64,000 nucleotides of DNA, taken from the NCBI GenBank assembly GCA_009699575.1, contig WLNY01000003.1, positions 32,426 through 96,425 on the forward strand. The letters are read 5' to 3'. The notes under the pieces were generated by a model. The model saw nothing but the letters and a program-made list of their open reading frames with translations. It was not told where the DNA came from and ran no database searches. Every line of letters begins with the position of its first letter. Position 1 is the first letter of the stretch. The position numbers and the translations under genes are program-made. Below, piece after piece: positions 45,452-53,997 of this stretch. The stretch is from Actinomycetota bacterium. Its GTDB lineage: Bacteria; Actinomycetota; Actinomycetes; Nanopelagicales; Nanopelagicaceae.

Positions 45452-46551
45452 AGAGCCGCATTTTCTGGGGAATAGTTGCGCCTGTAGCTGCAATTGTTAC
45501 TTCACTCCTTCTCATCAGTGGAATTTTATTACTCAAGCACACAAGCCCTGTTGATATTTTGAAGGCAATGATTGATTACGGATTCTCCCCACGCAATATT
45601 GTTGCTGAACTCAATATTGCTTCTGGTTATTACATTGCAGGTGTTGCAGCAGCCATCGGATTCAAAATGATGCTCTTTAATATCGGTATTGATGGTCAGT
45701 ATCGCTTGGCAGTCTTTTTCGCTGCTGTAGTAGGTGGATTATTCACATTGCCACCAGTACTCCATGTCACCCTTATTATTTTAGTTGGAGCAATCGTCGG
45801 AGGTCTCTGGGGAAGTATTGCCGGGTACCTTAAAGTTAAGCGCGGCATCTCCGAAGTTATCTCAAACATTATGTTAAACGCGATTGCTGCAGGATTGGTT
45901 GCCTACCTATTGCAGCCAACTCGCCTCGGCGAGCAGGCTGAAGGTTCAAATAACTTAAACACCCCAATCATCGCACCATCGGGTCAACTTCCAACGATTC
46001 CATTTCTTGGTGGCCAAATTCATGGTTTCATAATCTTCACAGTCTTTATTGGATTGGCGTATTGGGTTCTTCTCAATAAAAGCACATTCGGCTTTAATCT
46101 TCGAGCTACTGGTCTTTCCTTTAAAGCTGCGCGAGCTGGTGGCGTCAATGCTCCCAAGATGATTTTCGTAACGATGGCTCTTTCCGGCGCGATTGCAGGA
46201 CTTACAGGAATGGGCACTTTGCTCAGCGAAACACACAGTTACAGTATTTCATTTCCATCAGGCTATGCACTTACTGGATTAGCACTTGCACTTCTTGGTC
46301 GTAATCATCCAGTAGGCATTGCTTTTGCAGCCTATTTCTGGGCGTTCCTAGATCGTTCTGCAGGTGTGCTCGATCTCAATGGCGTCCCAAAGGAGATCAT
46401 CACAATCATGCAAGGAACAATCGTTCTTTCTATTGTTGTTGCGTATGAGATCGTTAAACGCATTAATAAACAACAAGAGCAAAAACTTGTAGGAAGCGCT
46501 AGCGCTACCTTAAAAGTTTCAGCAACAACTGAAGGCGAGGCTTCGGCATGA
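45448..46551 (+). CDS. Nucleoside ABC transporter permease 1
   Basis: Membrane permease (367 residues) of the branched-chain amino acid/BMP-type family, YufP-like, with eight to ten helices. Recognisable are the FNIGIDGQYRLAVFFAAVVG segment and the coupling region GYLKVKRGISEVISNIMLNA. It overlaps the ATPase and the second permease genes by 4 nt each, consistent with fixed stoichiometry of the complex. Confidence 0.93.
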   Translation: MKSRIFWGIVAPVAAIVTSLLLISGILLLKHTSPVDILKAMIDYGFSPRNIVAELNIASGYYIAGVAAAIGFKMMLFNIGIDGQYRLAVFFAAVVGGLFTLPPVLHVTLIILVGAIVGGLWGSIAGYLKVKRGISEVISNIMLNAIAAGLVAYLLQPTRLGEQAEGSNNLNTPIIAPSGQLPTIPFLGGQIHGFIIFTVFIGLAYWVLLNKSTFGFNLRATGLSFKAARAGGVNAPKMIFVTMALSGAIAGLTGMGTLLSETHSYSISFPSGYALTGLALALLGRNHPVGIAFAAYFWAFLDRSAGVLDLNGVPKEIITIMQGTIVLSIVVAYEIVKRINKQQEQKLVGSASATLKVSATTEGEASA

Positions 46552-47798
46552 GCGCACTACTCAATAACGTTATGAAGAATAAAGTCGTTCGCAAGTTCGC
46601 TTCTCCTTGGCGTTTGGCGTTGCTAGTGGCGCTCGTTCTTATCGTCATTTCGGTCGTTCGCAGAATTACAGGGGCGAACGATCTGACCTCTGCAGGCCTT
46701 TCTAGTGCAACGCTGCGATTTACCATCCCGCTACTTATGGCTGGATTAGGTGGACTATGGGCAGAGCGTGCCGGTGTAATTAATATTGGACTCGAAGGCA
46801 TGATGATTGCTGGCACATGGATAGGTGCATGGTTCGCATTTTTGCATGGTCCTTGGATCGGATTCCTTGCCGCAGCTATCGGCGGCGCACTTGTCGGTCT
46901 TTTTCACGGAATCCTTGTAGTGAAAATTGGAATTGATCAAGCGGTCTCTGGTTTGGCGATTAACTTATTGGCCCTGGGTGCCGCGCGCTATCTCTCAGGA
47001 GTTCTTTTCATTCCTAATGGTGGAGACATCAGCGTTTCGCCGATGGTGCAACAACCTGGATATTTAACTGTTCCTGGAATAAGTTCGTGGCTACTCTCCA
47101 TTAACGGCAAAAATATTATTATTCTCTCGGATGCTGCTGGAGTTCTTGCAGGATTCGTTACGGAAATTTCATGGGCAACAATTTTCTTGCTCATTACAGT
47201 TCCATTAAGTACATGGATCTTGTGGCGCACTCGCTTCGGACTTCGACTTCGTTTTTGCGGTGAGAATCCAATCGCAGCAGAATCTCTAGGTGTGAAGGTG
47301 TATCGCACACGTTATATGGCGTTAGCAATTTCAGGAATGTTTGCATCTCTTGGTGGCGCATACCTTTCGTTGGTTGCCTCACAGGTTTACCGTGAAGGAC
47401 AGACGGCTGGTCGAGGCTTTATTGGTCTTGCTACAGTCATTTTCGGAAACTGGCGCCCAAGTGGAGTACTTGCGGGATCGGTTCTCTTTGGTCTCACTGA
47501 CGCACTTCGAGTTCGTCAACCTACTTCTATCCATGCCGCCCTCTTGGTCATTGTTATTCTCGGGGCTCTCTTTGTAATTTGGTCAATCACTCGTGGACGC
47601 ATGAAAACTGCTTCTATTACTGCAGCCGCTGCGCTCTTTATTGGCTTTATTTATATCAAGGTTCCAATTATTCCAAATGAGTTTGTCACTTTCTTCCCTA
47701 ACTTGGCAACCATCCTGGTCTTAGTCTTACTCGCACAGAAATTAAAACCTCCTGCGATGCTAGCTGTCCCTTATCGCGAGAGAGAAGAAGGTCATTAG
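46548..47798 (+). CDS. Nucleoside ABC transporter permease 2
   Basis: Second membrane permease (416 residues) of the BMP-type transporter, YufQ-like. Key segments are IPLLMAGLGGLWAERAGVIN, followed by IGLEGMMIAG, and the coupling region VVKIGIDQAVSGLAINLLAL. It is about 100 residues longer than typical YufQ because of extra C-terminal helices (TASITAAAALFIGFIYIKV and FVTFFPNLATILVLVLLAQ). Its stop is followed after 2 nt by the Qng1 gene. Confidence 0.92.
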   Translation: MSALLNNVMKNKVVRKFASPWRLALLVALVLIVISVVRRITGANDLTSAGLSSATLRFTIPLLMAGLGGLWAERAGVINIGLEGMMIAGTWIGAWFAFLHGPWIGFLAAAIGGALVGLFHGILVVKIGIDQAVSGLAINLLALGAARYLSGVLFIPNGGDISVSPMVQQPGYLTVPGISSWLLSINGKNIIILSDAAGVLAGFVTEISWATIFLLITVPLSTWILWRTRFGLRLRFCGENPIAAESLGVKVYRTRYMALAISGMFASLGGAYLSLVASQVYREGQTAGRGFIGLATVIFGNWRPSGVLAGSVLFGLTDALRVRQPTSIHAALLVIVILGALFVIWSITRGRMKTASITAAAALFIGFIYIKVPIIPNEFVTFFPNLATILVLVLLAQKLKPPAMLAVPYREREEGH

Positions 47799-47800
47799 TA

Positions 47801-48796
47801 ATGTCAAATGAAAACATGTGGGATTCTGCTGTTTTAAAGAGCCTCAAGCCAGTTCTTGAGAAATCGACGTTGGTTAAAATAAATGAGCAAAAGATCAGTG
47901 ATGTCGCTGACTGGATGGCTTATGAGGAATTTGCTAAGCCCGATGGATCGATGCTCTTTGATTTTGGTAATGACCCAGATTTCCTTATGGATTTCACTCT
48001 CGTGGTCAATACTCTCAACTTTGCATTCACCAATTTTGACTCTGGTGTGAAGTTTGAAACTGACTACATGGGAAAACGATGGTCTGATAGCGAGGCGATG
48101 CTTGCTTGTTTCCACCGTGCAATAGGGGAAGGTATTCCATTTTTTGATGGTGCTTATCTCGCCGATATCACGCGTGACCAGCTAAATAAAATATTTTCAG
48201 GAACGATTGAAATGCCTATGCTTGACGAGCGAGTCAGCATTCTCCATGAAGTTGGTCAGAAGCTCGTTAAGGATTACTCAGGTAAGTACCATAACTTTGT
48301 AAAGTCATGCGCTCCCAAGTTGTATGCAGCAGGGGATGGAATCCTAGAACGTCTAACAACAGAATTTCCGCGATTTGAAGATGTATCGCAATACAAAGGC
48401 GATCGTGTGGAACTCTATAAGTTGGCTCAACTTGGCATCTGGGGCATGCACCTAACCCTTGCTCCGCGTGCGGCATGGAAATTAGAGGATGCTCACATGT
48501 TGACTGCATTCGCAGATTACATAGTCCCTGTTGGGCTACGTGTGATGGGAATTTTTGAATATGCTCCTGAACTAGAAAGCCAGATTAATTCACTTCAAGA
48601 AGTTAAACGAGATTCAGATGCAGAGATTGAAATTCGCGCTCAATCGATTTACGCGATTGCGCGATTAACCGATGAAGTCAATGCGAGACGTAAAGGCCTT
48701 GAAACACTACTACAGCCACAAGTGGACTTCAGATTATGGAAGACCTATCACGCAACGCACTGGCCACATCATCTAACTAAAACAATTATGTACTAA
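47801..48796 (+). CDS. Queuosine salvage protein (Qng1/DUF2419 family)
   Basis: A 331-residue cytoplasmic protein. Conserved blocks of the DUF2419/Qng1 family are seen in order: NTLNFAFTNFDSG (70-82), MPMLDERVSILHEVG (138-152), YKGDRVELYKLAQLG (198-212), TAFADYIVPVGLRVMG (235-250), EIEIRAQSIYAI (275-286), DFRLWKTYH (309-317) and the C-terminal HHLTKTIMY. Members release queuine from queuosine or queuosine-5'-phosphate for reinsertion into tRNA. The gene starts 2 nt after the second permease of the nucleoside ABC transporter, so it is almost certainly in that operon, pointing to uptake of queuosine or a related 7-deazaguanosine. No tgt or queuine-specific transporter is in the window. The substrate is inferred from the family. 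Confidence 0.82.
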   Translation: MSNENMWDSAVLKSLKPVLEKSTLVKINEQKISDVADWMAYEEFAKPDGSMLFDFGNDPDFLMDFTLVVNTLNFAFTNFDSGVKFETDYMGKRWSDSEAMLACFHRAIGEGIPFFDGAYLADITRDQLNKIFSGTIEMPMLDERVSILHEVGQKLVKDYSGKYHNFVKSCAPKLYAAGDGILERLTTEFPRFEDVSQYKGDRVELYKLAQLGIWGMHLTLAPRAAWKLEDAHMLTAFADYIVPVGLRVMGIFEYAPELESQINSLQEVKRDSDAEIEIRAQSIYAIARLTDEVNARRKGLETLLQPQVDFRLWKTYHATHWPHHLTKTIMY

Positions 48797-48810
48797 GGCT
48801 TTTAAACCTT

Positions 48811-49263
48811 TTACTTGATTTCGCTCTGCCATTTGAGAAGAATTTCAAAAGCCTTATCAAAGTGGTCGACTACTTCTCCAACATCTTCAACGCAACCGCG
48901 AACAAAGAGATTGATGCCCTTTCCATCGATCATATTGCGATCGCGAATTACTCGGGTGTCGGTAACTAAGCCAACGATTCCCTTTTTACTCTTATCTGAC
49001 TGCATGAGCGCCCAAAAAATTCCTATTTCAGATGCTGTTCCGTCATCGACCATTGGTCCGTCAAGAAGGGCTAGTACTGCATCAGCTTTCATGACTTCGG
49101 AAGAGTCAACATCGAAAATAAATGCAGGAGTAACGGGATCTGGAAGGGGAATTTCATGGGGAACAAAAACTTCCATTCCTGCTGCGCGCATCCGTGCAGC
49201 ACACTGGTCGATAAATGTGCGTTCATATGGAGTGAAAAGTGGACCGGCAAAGTAAATACGCAT
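48811..49263 (-). CDS. Nucleoside 2-deoxyribosyltransferase
   Basis: A 150-residue enzyme that exchanges the base of 2'-deoxyribonucleosides or hydrolyses them. The family start is MRIYFAGPLFTPYERTFIDQ; the catalytic region is ALLDGPMVDDGTASEIGIFWAL, with the nucleophilic Glu at residue 79 and conserved Asp73. An AGGGAG site lies 9 nt before the ATG. It converges on the Qng1 gene (14 nt apart) and is divergent from the MFS gene, sharing the region with the candidate operator at 49329. Confidence 0.9.
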   Translation of the reverse strand: MRIYFAGPLFTPYERTFIDQCAARMRAAGMEVFVPHEIPLPDPVTPAFIFDVDSSEVMKADAVLALLDGPMVDDGTASEIGIFWALMQSDKSKKGIVGLVTDTRVIRDRNMIDGKGINLFVRGCVEDVGEVVDHFDKAFEILLKWQSEIK

Positions 49264-49328
49264 GAAAAAAATCTCCCTCTAAAAATGGAATATACCTAGA
49301 CAGGAGTATGCCCTCCACCGTAGAGTTC

Positions 49329-49342
49329 TGCAATCGTTTACA
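49329..49342. promoter_or_regulatory. Candidate LacI-family operator before the MFS/nucleoside hydrolase operon
   Basis: TGCAATCGTTTACA matches TGWAANCGNTNWCA at 13 of 14 positions and shares the 12-mer TCTGCAATCGTT with the site at 41606. It lies between the deoxyribosyltransferase gene and the proposed TTG start (49365) of the MFS gene, downstream of a TATACC -10-like element (49291), where a bound repressor would block transcription. Confidence 0.6.
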
Positions 49343-49364
49343 CAAAACTTTCTTTGGAGATATT

Positions 49365-50546
49365 TTGCTCAGTTCTTACCTAGAGGTCATACGTAAACCA
49401 GCGGCGTTTTCCACATTTGGTTTTGGAATACTTGGACGAATTCCATTAGCTATGAATCCAGTAGCGATTGTTCTCCTCATATCCTCTACAAAGGATTCAT
49501 TCGCATATGCCGGACTCGCATCTGCTGCATACACACTTGCTGGAGCCCTAGTTGGGCCTCGAATAGGAAGACTTGCTGATCGAAAAGGTAGCCGTGTTGT
49601 ACTTGTACCGATAACAATCCTTCATATTATTTCTATGTTGGCGTTGATAAAAGTTAGTTCGGGAGGAATTTTTCCGATTCTCCTTTTTGCTGCTTGTTCG
49701 GGTGCAACGCTTGCCAATATTGGAAGCTATACACGCACTCGTTGGAGTCGTGCTCTTGGAAATATGAAGGAACTCAATACCGCACTTTCAATTGAATCCG
49801 TATTAGATGAGATTTCATTTGTGTCGGGACCCGCTCTCGCAGGCCTTCTATATGCTCAATATTCACCAGCAGTTGCCCTGATTACGGGCTTAATCTTTTT
49901 AATATTCGGCGCTTCGGGGCTTGCATACACAAGCGGGGATCATGACATAGCCGAAAATCGCGAGAAGCGACAAGCGGGATTGCTTAAAATCCCAATGATT
50001 AAAGCTCTACTCTTTTCACTCATCGCACTTGGAGGAGTATTCGGCGGTAATACAGTTGCAATTCTCGCTGCCGCGAAATCAACAGGTCATGGAAGCCAGG
50101 GCGGCCTCCTAGTAGCTCTTTATTCATTGGGATCACTCGTGGCAGGAACTCTGTATGGTCTCCATCATTGGAAGAGTTCGCCATCTCACCGATATTTTAT
50201 TGCGCTCTCATTCATGACAGTTGCCACTCTCGGTCCTGTCCTGATTCAAGAATATGACTCGCTAGCGGTATTGGTGATGATTTCTGGTGTTGCGATTTCA
50301 CCCACTCTCATCGCGGCTAATGCGTTACTGAAAATTCTTGTTCCATCAGATCGACTCAATGAGGCATTTTCCTACCTTGGCGCTGCTATTTCGATTGGAA
50401 TCACTTTGGGTAGCGCCGTTACCGGGGCGATTGTGAGTAGTTATGGATCCTGGAAGGGCTTTAATTTTGTTATTGCATCATCAATAATTGCAACTGCAAT
50501 CGCCTTACTGGGACTGCATCATCATAGAAAGTTGTCAAAAGTATGA
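49365..50546 (+). CDS. Major facilitator superfamily transporter
   Basis: A 12-helix MFS carrier (393 residues). The conserved helix 2-3 loop motif is GPRIGRLADRKGSRVVLV. An ATG at 49308 is in frame, but it would place the candidate LacI operator inside the coding region and add residues that do not look like the family. The TTG at 49365, with GGAG 5 nt upstream, gives LSSYLEVIRKPAAFSTFGFG, which is typical for actinobacterial members. Overlap by 4 nt with a nucleoside hydrolase and position in the uridine phosphorylase operon suggest a nucleoside or base as substrate; the sequence itself does not tell. Confidence 0.82.
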   Translation: MLSSYLEVIRKPAAFSTFGFGILGRIPLAMNPVAIVLLISSTKDSFAYAGLASAAYTLAGALVGPRIGRLADRKGSRVVLVPITILHIISMLALIKVSSGGIFPILLFAACSGATLANIGSYTRTRWSRALGNMKELNTALSIESVLDEISFVSGPALAGLLYAQYSPAVALITGLIFLIFGASGLAYTSGDHDIAENREKRQAGLLKIPMIKALLFSLIALGGVFGGNTVAILAAAKSTGHGSQGGLLVALYSLGSLVAGTLYGLHHWKSSPSHRYFIALSFMTVATLGPVLIQEYDSLAVLVMISGVAISPTLIAANALLKILVPSDRLNEAFSYLGAAISIGITLGSAVTGAIVSSYGSWKGFNFVIASSIIATAIALLGLHHHRKLSKV

Positions 50547-51478
50547 ACAAGCAACGAGTAATTCTTGACTGCGATCCAGGAATTGATGATGCTCTCGCAA
50601 TTCTACTGCTTGCCGCATCACCAGAAATTTCGTTGGAAGCGATCACCGTTACTCACGGAAACACCACCGTTGAGAAATGTGCAAAAAATGCCCTGCAACT
50701 TATTGAGTTAGCAGGACTAACTGACGTACCAGTTGCAAAGGGTGCGCATGCTCCATTGGTGAAGGCTTTAACGGTTGCCGAAGAAACTCACGGTGATGGT
50801 GGTTTAGGTTATGCCGTGCTGCCTGATTCCACCGCAGCTTTGAATCCTATTCATGCTGTTGAATTAATTATTTCCCTTGTCCATAAATTTCCTCATGAAA
50901 TAACGATGCTTTGTATTGGACCGATGACCAATCTTGCCTTGGCTATTCATCGGGATCCTTCAATTATTCCGCTGATTAAAAACGTTGTCTCTATGGGAGG
51001 CGCGATTCATGCCCCAGGTAATGCCACTCCAGCTTCGGAGTACAACGTATTTTGTGACCCACATGCCTTTGATGTAATTTTAAAGGCAGGTTTTGATCTC
51101 ACAATCGTCCCACTTGATGTTACGTACAAGTGCCTCTTCCAGCCCAAACATGTGGATCGCCTAAGTTCAGCGCGACCTGAGATTAAGAAATTTATTGAGG
51201 ACTCAACTCGCTTTTACATGGAATTCCACGATGAATATCAAGGCATTGATGGTTGTGCGATTAATGATCCACTTGCTGCAGCAATCTTGATTCGACCAGA
51301 TCTTGTTGAATTAAGAAATTATTTTGTCACTGTGGAATTAAAGGGTCATCACACAACAGCGCAAACAACTGCAGATCACTATAGTGCGACTGGAAATAAA
51401 CCAAATAGTAAAGTAGCGATGGAAGTAAACGTAGATGAATTTATGGACTTCTTTGTCGAAAGGGTAAATCAATTATGA
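50543..51478 (+). CDS. Nucleoside hydrolase (IunH type), copy 1
   Basis: Ribonucleoside N-glycosidase (311 residues) that releases ribose and base. The calcium-binding motif is ILDCDPGIDDALAILL; other family elements are VTVTHGN-like ITVTHGNTTVEKCAKNALQL, GPMTNLALAI, VSMGGAI, EYNVFCDPHAF and the late active-site region DGCAINDPLAA. It overlaps both neighbours by 4 nt. Specificity (inosine/uridine, pyrimidine or purine) cannot be fixed from sequence. Ribose made here would feed rbsK at 40.6 kb. Confidence 0.93.
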   Translation: MNKQRVILDCDPGIDDALAILLLAASPEISLEAITVTHGNTTVEKCAKNALQLIELAGLTDVPVAKGAHAPLVKALTVAEETHGDGGLGYAVLPDSTAALNPIHAVELIISLVHKFPHEITMLCIGPMTNLALAIHRDPSIIPLIKNVVSMGGAIHAPGNATPASEYNVFCDPHAFDVILKAGFDLTIVPLDVTYKCLFQPKHVDRLSSARPEIKKFIEDSTRFYMEFHDEYQGIDGCAINDPLAAAILIRPDLVELRNYFVTVELKGHHTTAQTTADHYSATGNKPNSKVAMEVNVDEFMDFFVERVNQL

Positions 51479-52218
51479 GTGGCACATCCTTGAAACAGCA
51501 TCACATTCAGTTAGAAGATGGTGATGTAGGACGGTATGTTCTTCTTCCCGGTGATCCCGGCCGTGTGGAAGTAATTGCTAGGCACCTCACGAATGCAGTG
51601 CATGTTGCTACTAATCGAGAGTACGTAACATATACAGGTGAACTCGATGGAGTACGCGTATCAGTCACTTCAACTGGAATTGGTTGCCCGTCTGCTGCTA
51701 TTGCGATTGAAGAGTTGACGCGAGTAGGTGCAGATACTTTCATAAGAGTAGGAACATCTGGGTCTATTCAGCCAGGAACGAAATCTGGCGAGCTAGCTAT
51801 TGTTACAGGCGCGATTCGCGATGAAGGAACATCAATTCATTACATGCCGATGGAATTTCCTGCCGTTGCTGATTTAACCGTGGTCAGCGCTCTACGTAGT
51901 GCAGCCATCCGTAAGGGGGTCGCCCACCGCGTAGGAATTTCGCAATCAAAAGATTCCTTCTATGGTGAAGTTGAGCCTGAGCATTCTGGTGTCACGAGTC
52001 AACTTCTAGATCGTTGGAAGGCATGGGAGATTGGTGGCGCAATATGTTCGGAGATGGAAGCCTCGGCAATTTTTGTTATTTCATCTATGCTCAAGGTGCG
52101 CTCGGGTGGGATTATGTTGATGCATGGTGAGGGCGAACTCGGTTCTATCGAGCCCCTTATAGAAACAGCAATTGCAGGTGTTCGTGAACTAATTACATTT
52201 GACGCACAAAACAAGTAA
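51475..52218 (+). CDS. Uridine phosphorylase-like nucleoside phosphorylase, copy A
   Basis: Trimeric NP-I family phosphorylase (247 residues) that splits nucleosides with phosphate. Phosphate-site segments are VLLPGDPGRVEVIA and FIRVGTSGSIQ; the uridine-phosphorylase-type loop is STGIGCPSAAIAIEEL and the ribose-binding motif CSEMEASAIF. It overlaps the nucleoside hydrolase by 4 nt. It is clearly paralogous to the next gene (51475 and 52236 encode 247 and 246 residues alignable end to end without large gaps). Confidence 0.92.
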   Translation: MSGTSLKQHHIQLEDGDVGRYVLLPGDPGRVEVIARHLTNAVHVATNREYVTYTGELDGVRVSVTSTGIGCPSAAIAIEELTRVGADTFIRVGTSGSIQPGTKSGELAIVTGAIRDEGTSIHYMPMEFPAVADLTVVSALRSAAIRKGVAHRVGISQSKDSFYGEVEPEHSGVTSQLLDRWKAWEIGGAICSEMEASAIFVISSMLKVRSGGIMLMHGEGELGSIEPLIETAIAGVRELITFDAQNK

Positions 52219-52235
52219 GCAATTAGGGGGCTCAC

Positions 52236-52976
52236 ATGGAAGCAAATGGCAAGCAGTATCACATTCAACTCGAGCAAGGTGACGTGGGTCGTTATGTTTT
52301 GCTACCTGGAGATCCCGGTCGATGCGAGCCGATTGCCGCACTCTTTGACGATGCAAAGTTAGTCGCCTCCAATCGAGAGTATGTGACATACACCGGTTAT
52401 CTCGATGGTGAAAAAGTCTCAGTCACATCAACTGGTATTGGCTGTCCATCAGCTGCTATCGCAGTGGAAGAGTTGGCTCGCGTCGGCGCAGATACATTTA
52501 TTCGAGTGGGTACCTCAGGGGCAATTCAAAAGGATATTCATTCTGGCGAGCTCGCAATAATTTCAGCGGCTATTCGCGATGAAGGAACAACTTTGCACTA
52601 TATGCCTGTCGAGTTTCCAGCGATAGCAGATCTAGACCTCACCATGGCTCTCCAACGAGGCGCCGATAAAGTTGGAGTGAAGTACCGTACTGGAATTTCA
52701 CAATCCAAAGATTCTTTTTATGGACAACACGAACCTGAGCGCATGGGCGTTGCTCGCAACCTTCAAGATCGTTGGCGTGCATGGGAGATTGGTGGGGCAC
52801 TTTGCTCTGAGATGGAGGCTTCAGCGATCTTTGTTATCTCATCTATGTTACGTAAGCGTGCAGGTGGGGTCATGATGATGCACGGAATAGGGCCAATCAT
52901 TTCACTTGACCCACTGTTAGAAACAGCAGTTGCCGGTCTTCGTGAAATTATCGCCTTCGATAAGGCGAAGGCCTAA
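52236..52976 (+). CDS. Uridine phosphorylase-like nucleoside phosphorylase, copy B
   Basis: Second NP-I family phosphorylase (246 residues), a tandem duplicate of the preceding gene. It keeps all active-site motifs (LLPGDPGRCEPIA, STGIGCPSAAIAVEEL, FIRVGTSGAIQ, CSEMEASAIF), so both copies look active. A GGGGG ribosome site lies 5-9 nt before the ATG, so it has its own initiation signal after a 17-nt gap. Differences cluster in the middle (residues 135-180) and at the C-terminus, where substrate specificity is usually set. The 3' end overlaps a convergent nucleoside hydrolase by 4 nt. Confidence 0.92.
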   Translation: MEANGKQYHIQLEQGDVGRYVLLPGDPGRCEPIAALFDDAKLVASNREYVTYTGYLDGEKVSVTSTGIGCPSAAIAVEELARVGADTFIRVGTSGAIQKDIHSGELAIISAAIRDEGTTLHYMPVEFPAIADLDLTMALQRGADKVGVKYRTGISQSKDSFYGQHEPERMGVARNLQDRWRAWEIGGALCSEMEASAIFVISSMLRKRAGGVMMMHGIGPIISLDPLLETAVAGLREIIAFDKAKA

Positions 52977-53911
52977 GCCTTTCCAGCCAGTTCTACGGCA
53001 TTGAGCATGAGATCCCAAAACTTTGGGGCATCTAGACCAAGAGCCACTGTGACATTTGCAGGACGACCATCCATATTGTGAATGTCTACAACAGTTGCAC
53101 CTCGGGTAAAAGTTCCGTGGAGCTCAACTTCAACGTTGACGTGCTTAGACCGAACAACTTCGCGATCGATGAGCACTGCAATTGCCACAGGGTCATGCAG
53201 TGGGGGATCGGGCATCTCATAGACATCGTTATATGTGGATGCAAAAAACTTCATAAGACCAATAATCGTCTGAGATAAAGGCGTTTCCATTGCATGTAAT
53301 CGATCAAAGATTTCTGATGTGACTAGGGCTTCATGAGTAACATCAAGTCCGCACATCGTCATCGGTAACCCTGACTTTAAGACGACATCTGTCGCATCTG
53401 GATCCATCCAGATATTAAATTCTGCATAAGCAGATCGATTTCCTCGTCCTGCGCTTCCTCCCATAAAAACAATTTCTTTCACATTGCTTATCAAGTCAGG
53501 ATAAAGCTTTAGAAAAAGCGCAATATTTGTTAGTGGTCCTGTTGCAACAAGAGTGATTGGCACATCTGATTCACTTACTAAGCGAGCAATTAATTCAACT
53601 CCGCTTTCGGGAGAAAGCTCAAATGTTGGGTGTGGCAGATCAGCTCCATCGAGTGCGCTCTCGCCATGAATGTAAGTTGCTGCATCCCCGCTGCCCATGA
53701 GTGACTGTCCGGCACCTTGTGCGACTGGGACATTAATTTTTGCAAGGGCACATATACGTAGAGCATTCAGAGTGACTTTCTCAATTACTCCATTACCTGA
53801 CACAGTAACAATTCCACGCAAATCTATTTCGGGACTGTAAGCCGCAAGGATCATTGCCATTGCGTCATCGTGGCCAGGGTCGCAATCCAAAATTATTGGT
53901 ATAGGTGACAT
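52973..53911 (-). CDS. Nucleoside hydrolase, copy 2
   Basis: Second ribonucleoside N-glycosidase (312 residues). The metal motif is ILDCDPGHDDAMAMIL, with ATGPLTNIALFL, VFMGGSAGRGN, EFNIWMDPDATD and the late segment PPLHDPVAIAVLID, where the His-Asp pair is typical of members acting on purine or pyrimidine ribosides. An AAGGAG ribosome site lies 10 nt before the ATG. It is transcribed alone, divergent from deoC and convergent with copy B of the phosphorylase. Confidence 0.93.
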   Translation of the reverse strand: MSPIPIILDCDPGHDDAMAMILAAYSPEIDLRGIVTVSGNGVIEKVTLNALRICALAKINVPVAQGAGQSLMGSGDAATYIHGESALDGADLPHPTFELSPESGVELIARLVSESDVPITLVATGPLTNIALFLKLYPDLISNVKEIVFMGGSAGRGNRSAYAEFNIWMDPDATDVVLKSGLPMTMCGLDVTHEALVTSEIFDRLHAMETPLSQTIIGLMKFFASTYNDVYEMPDPPLHDPVAIAVLIDREVVRSKHVNVEVELHGTFTRGATVVDIHNMDGRPANVTVALGLDAPKFWDLMLNAVELAGKA

Positions 53912-53985
53912 GCTTTTGTGGCTCCTTGCGAGTGGAATGGGTAAGTGATGAGGTAAAGGTTATTCTATTCTTCAAAGTATCCATA

Positions 53986-53991
53986 TACACT
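53986..53991 (+). promoter_or_regulatory. Predicted leaderless -10 box of the deo operon
   Basis: TACACT is followed by TTGGAC (6 nt) and then the ATG of deoC at 53998, which puts the predicted transcription start on the start codon. No Shine-Dalgarno precedes this ATG. Confidence 0.55.
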
Positions 53992-53997
53992 TTGGAC

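Noticed and set aside
49308..49364. Upstream ATG start for the MFS transporter
   Set aside because: It has a badly spaced ribosome site (2 nt) and would put the LacI-like operator inside the coding region; the TTG at 49365 gives a family-like N-terminus.
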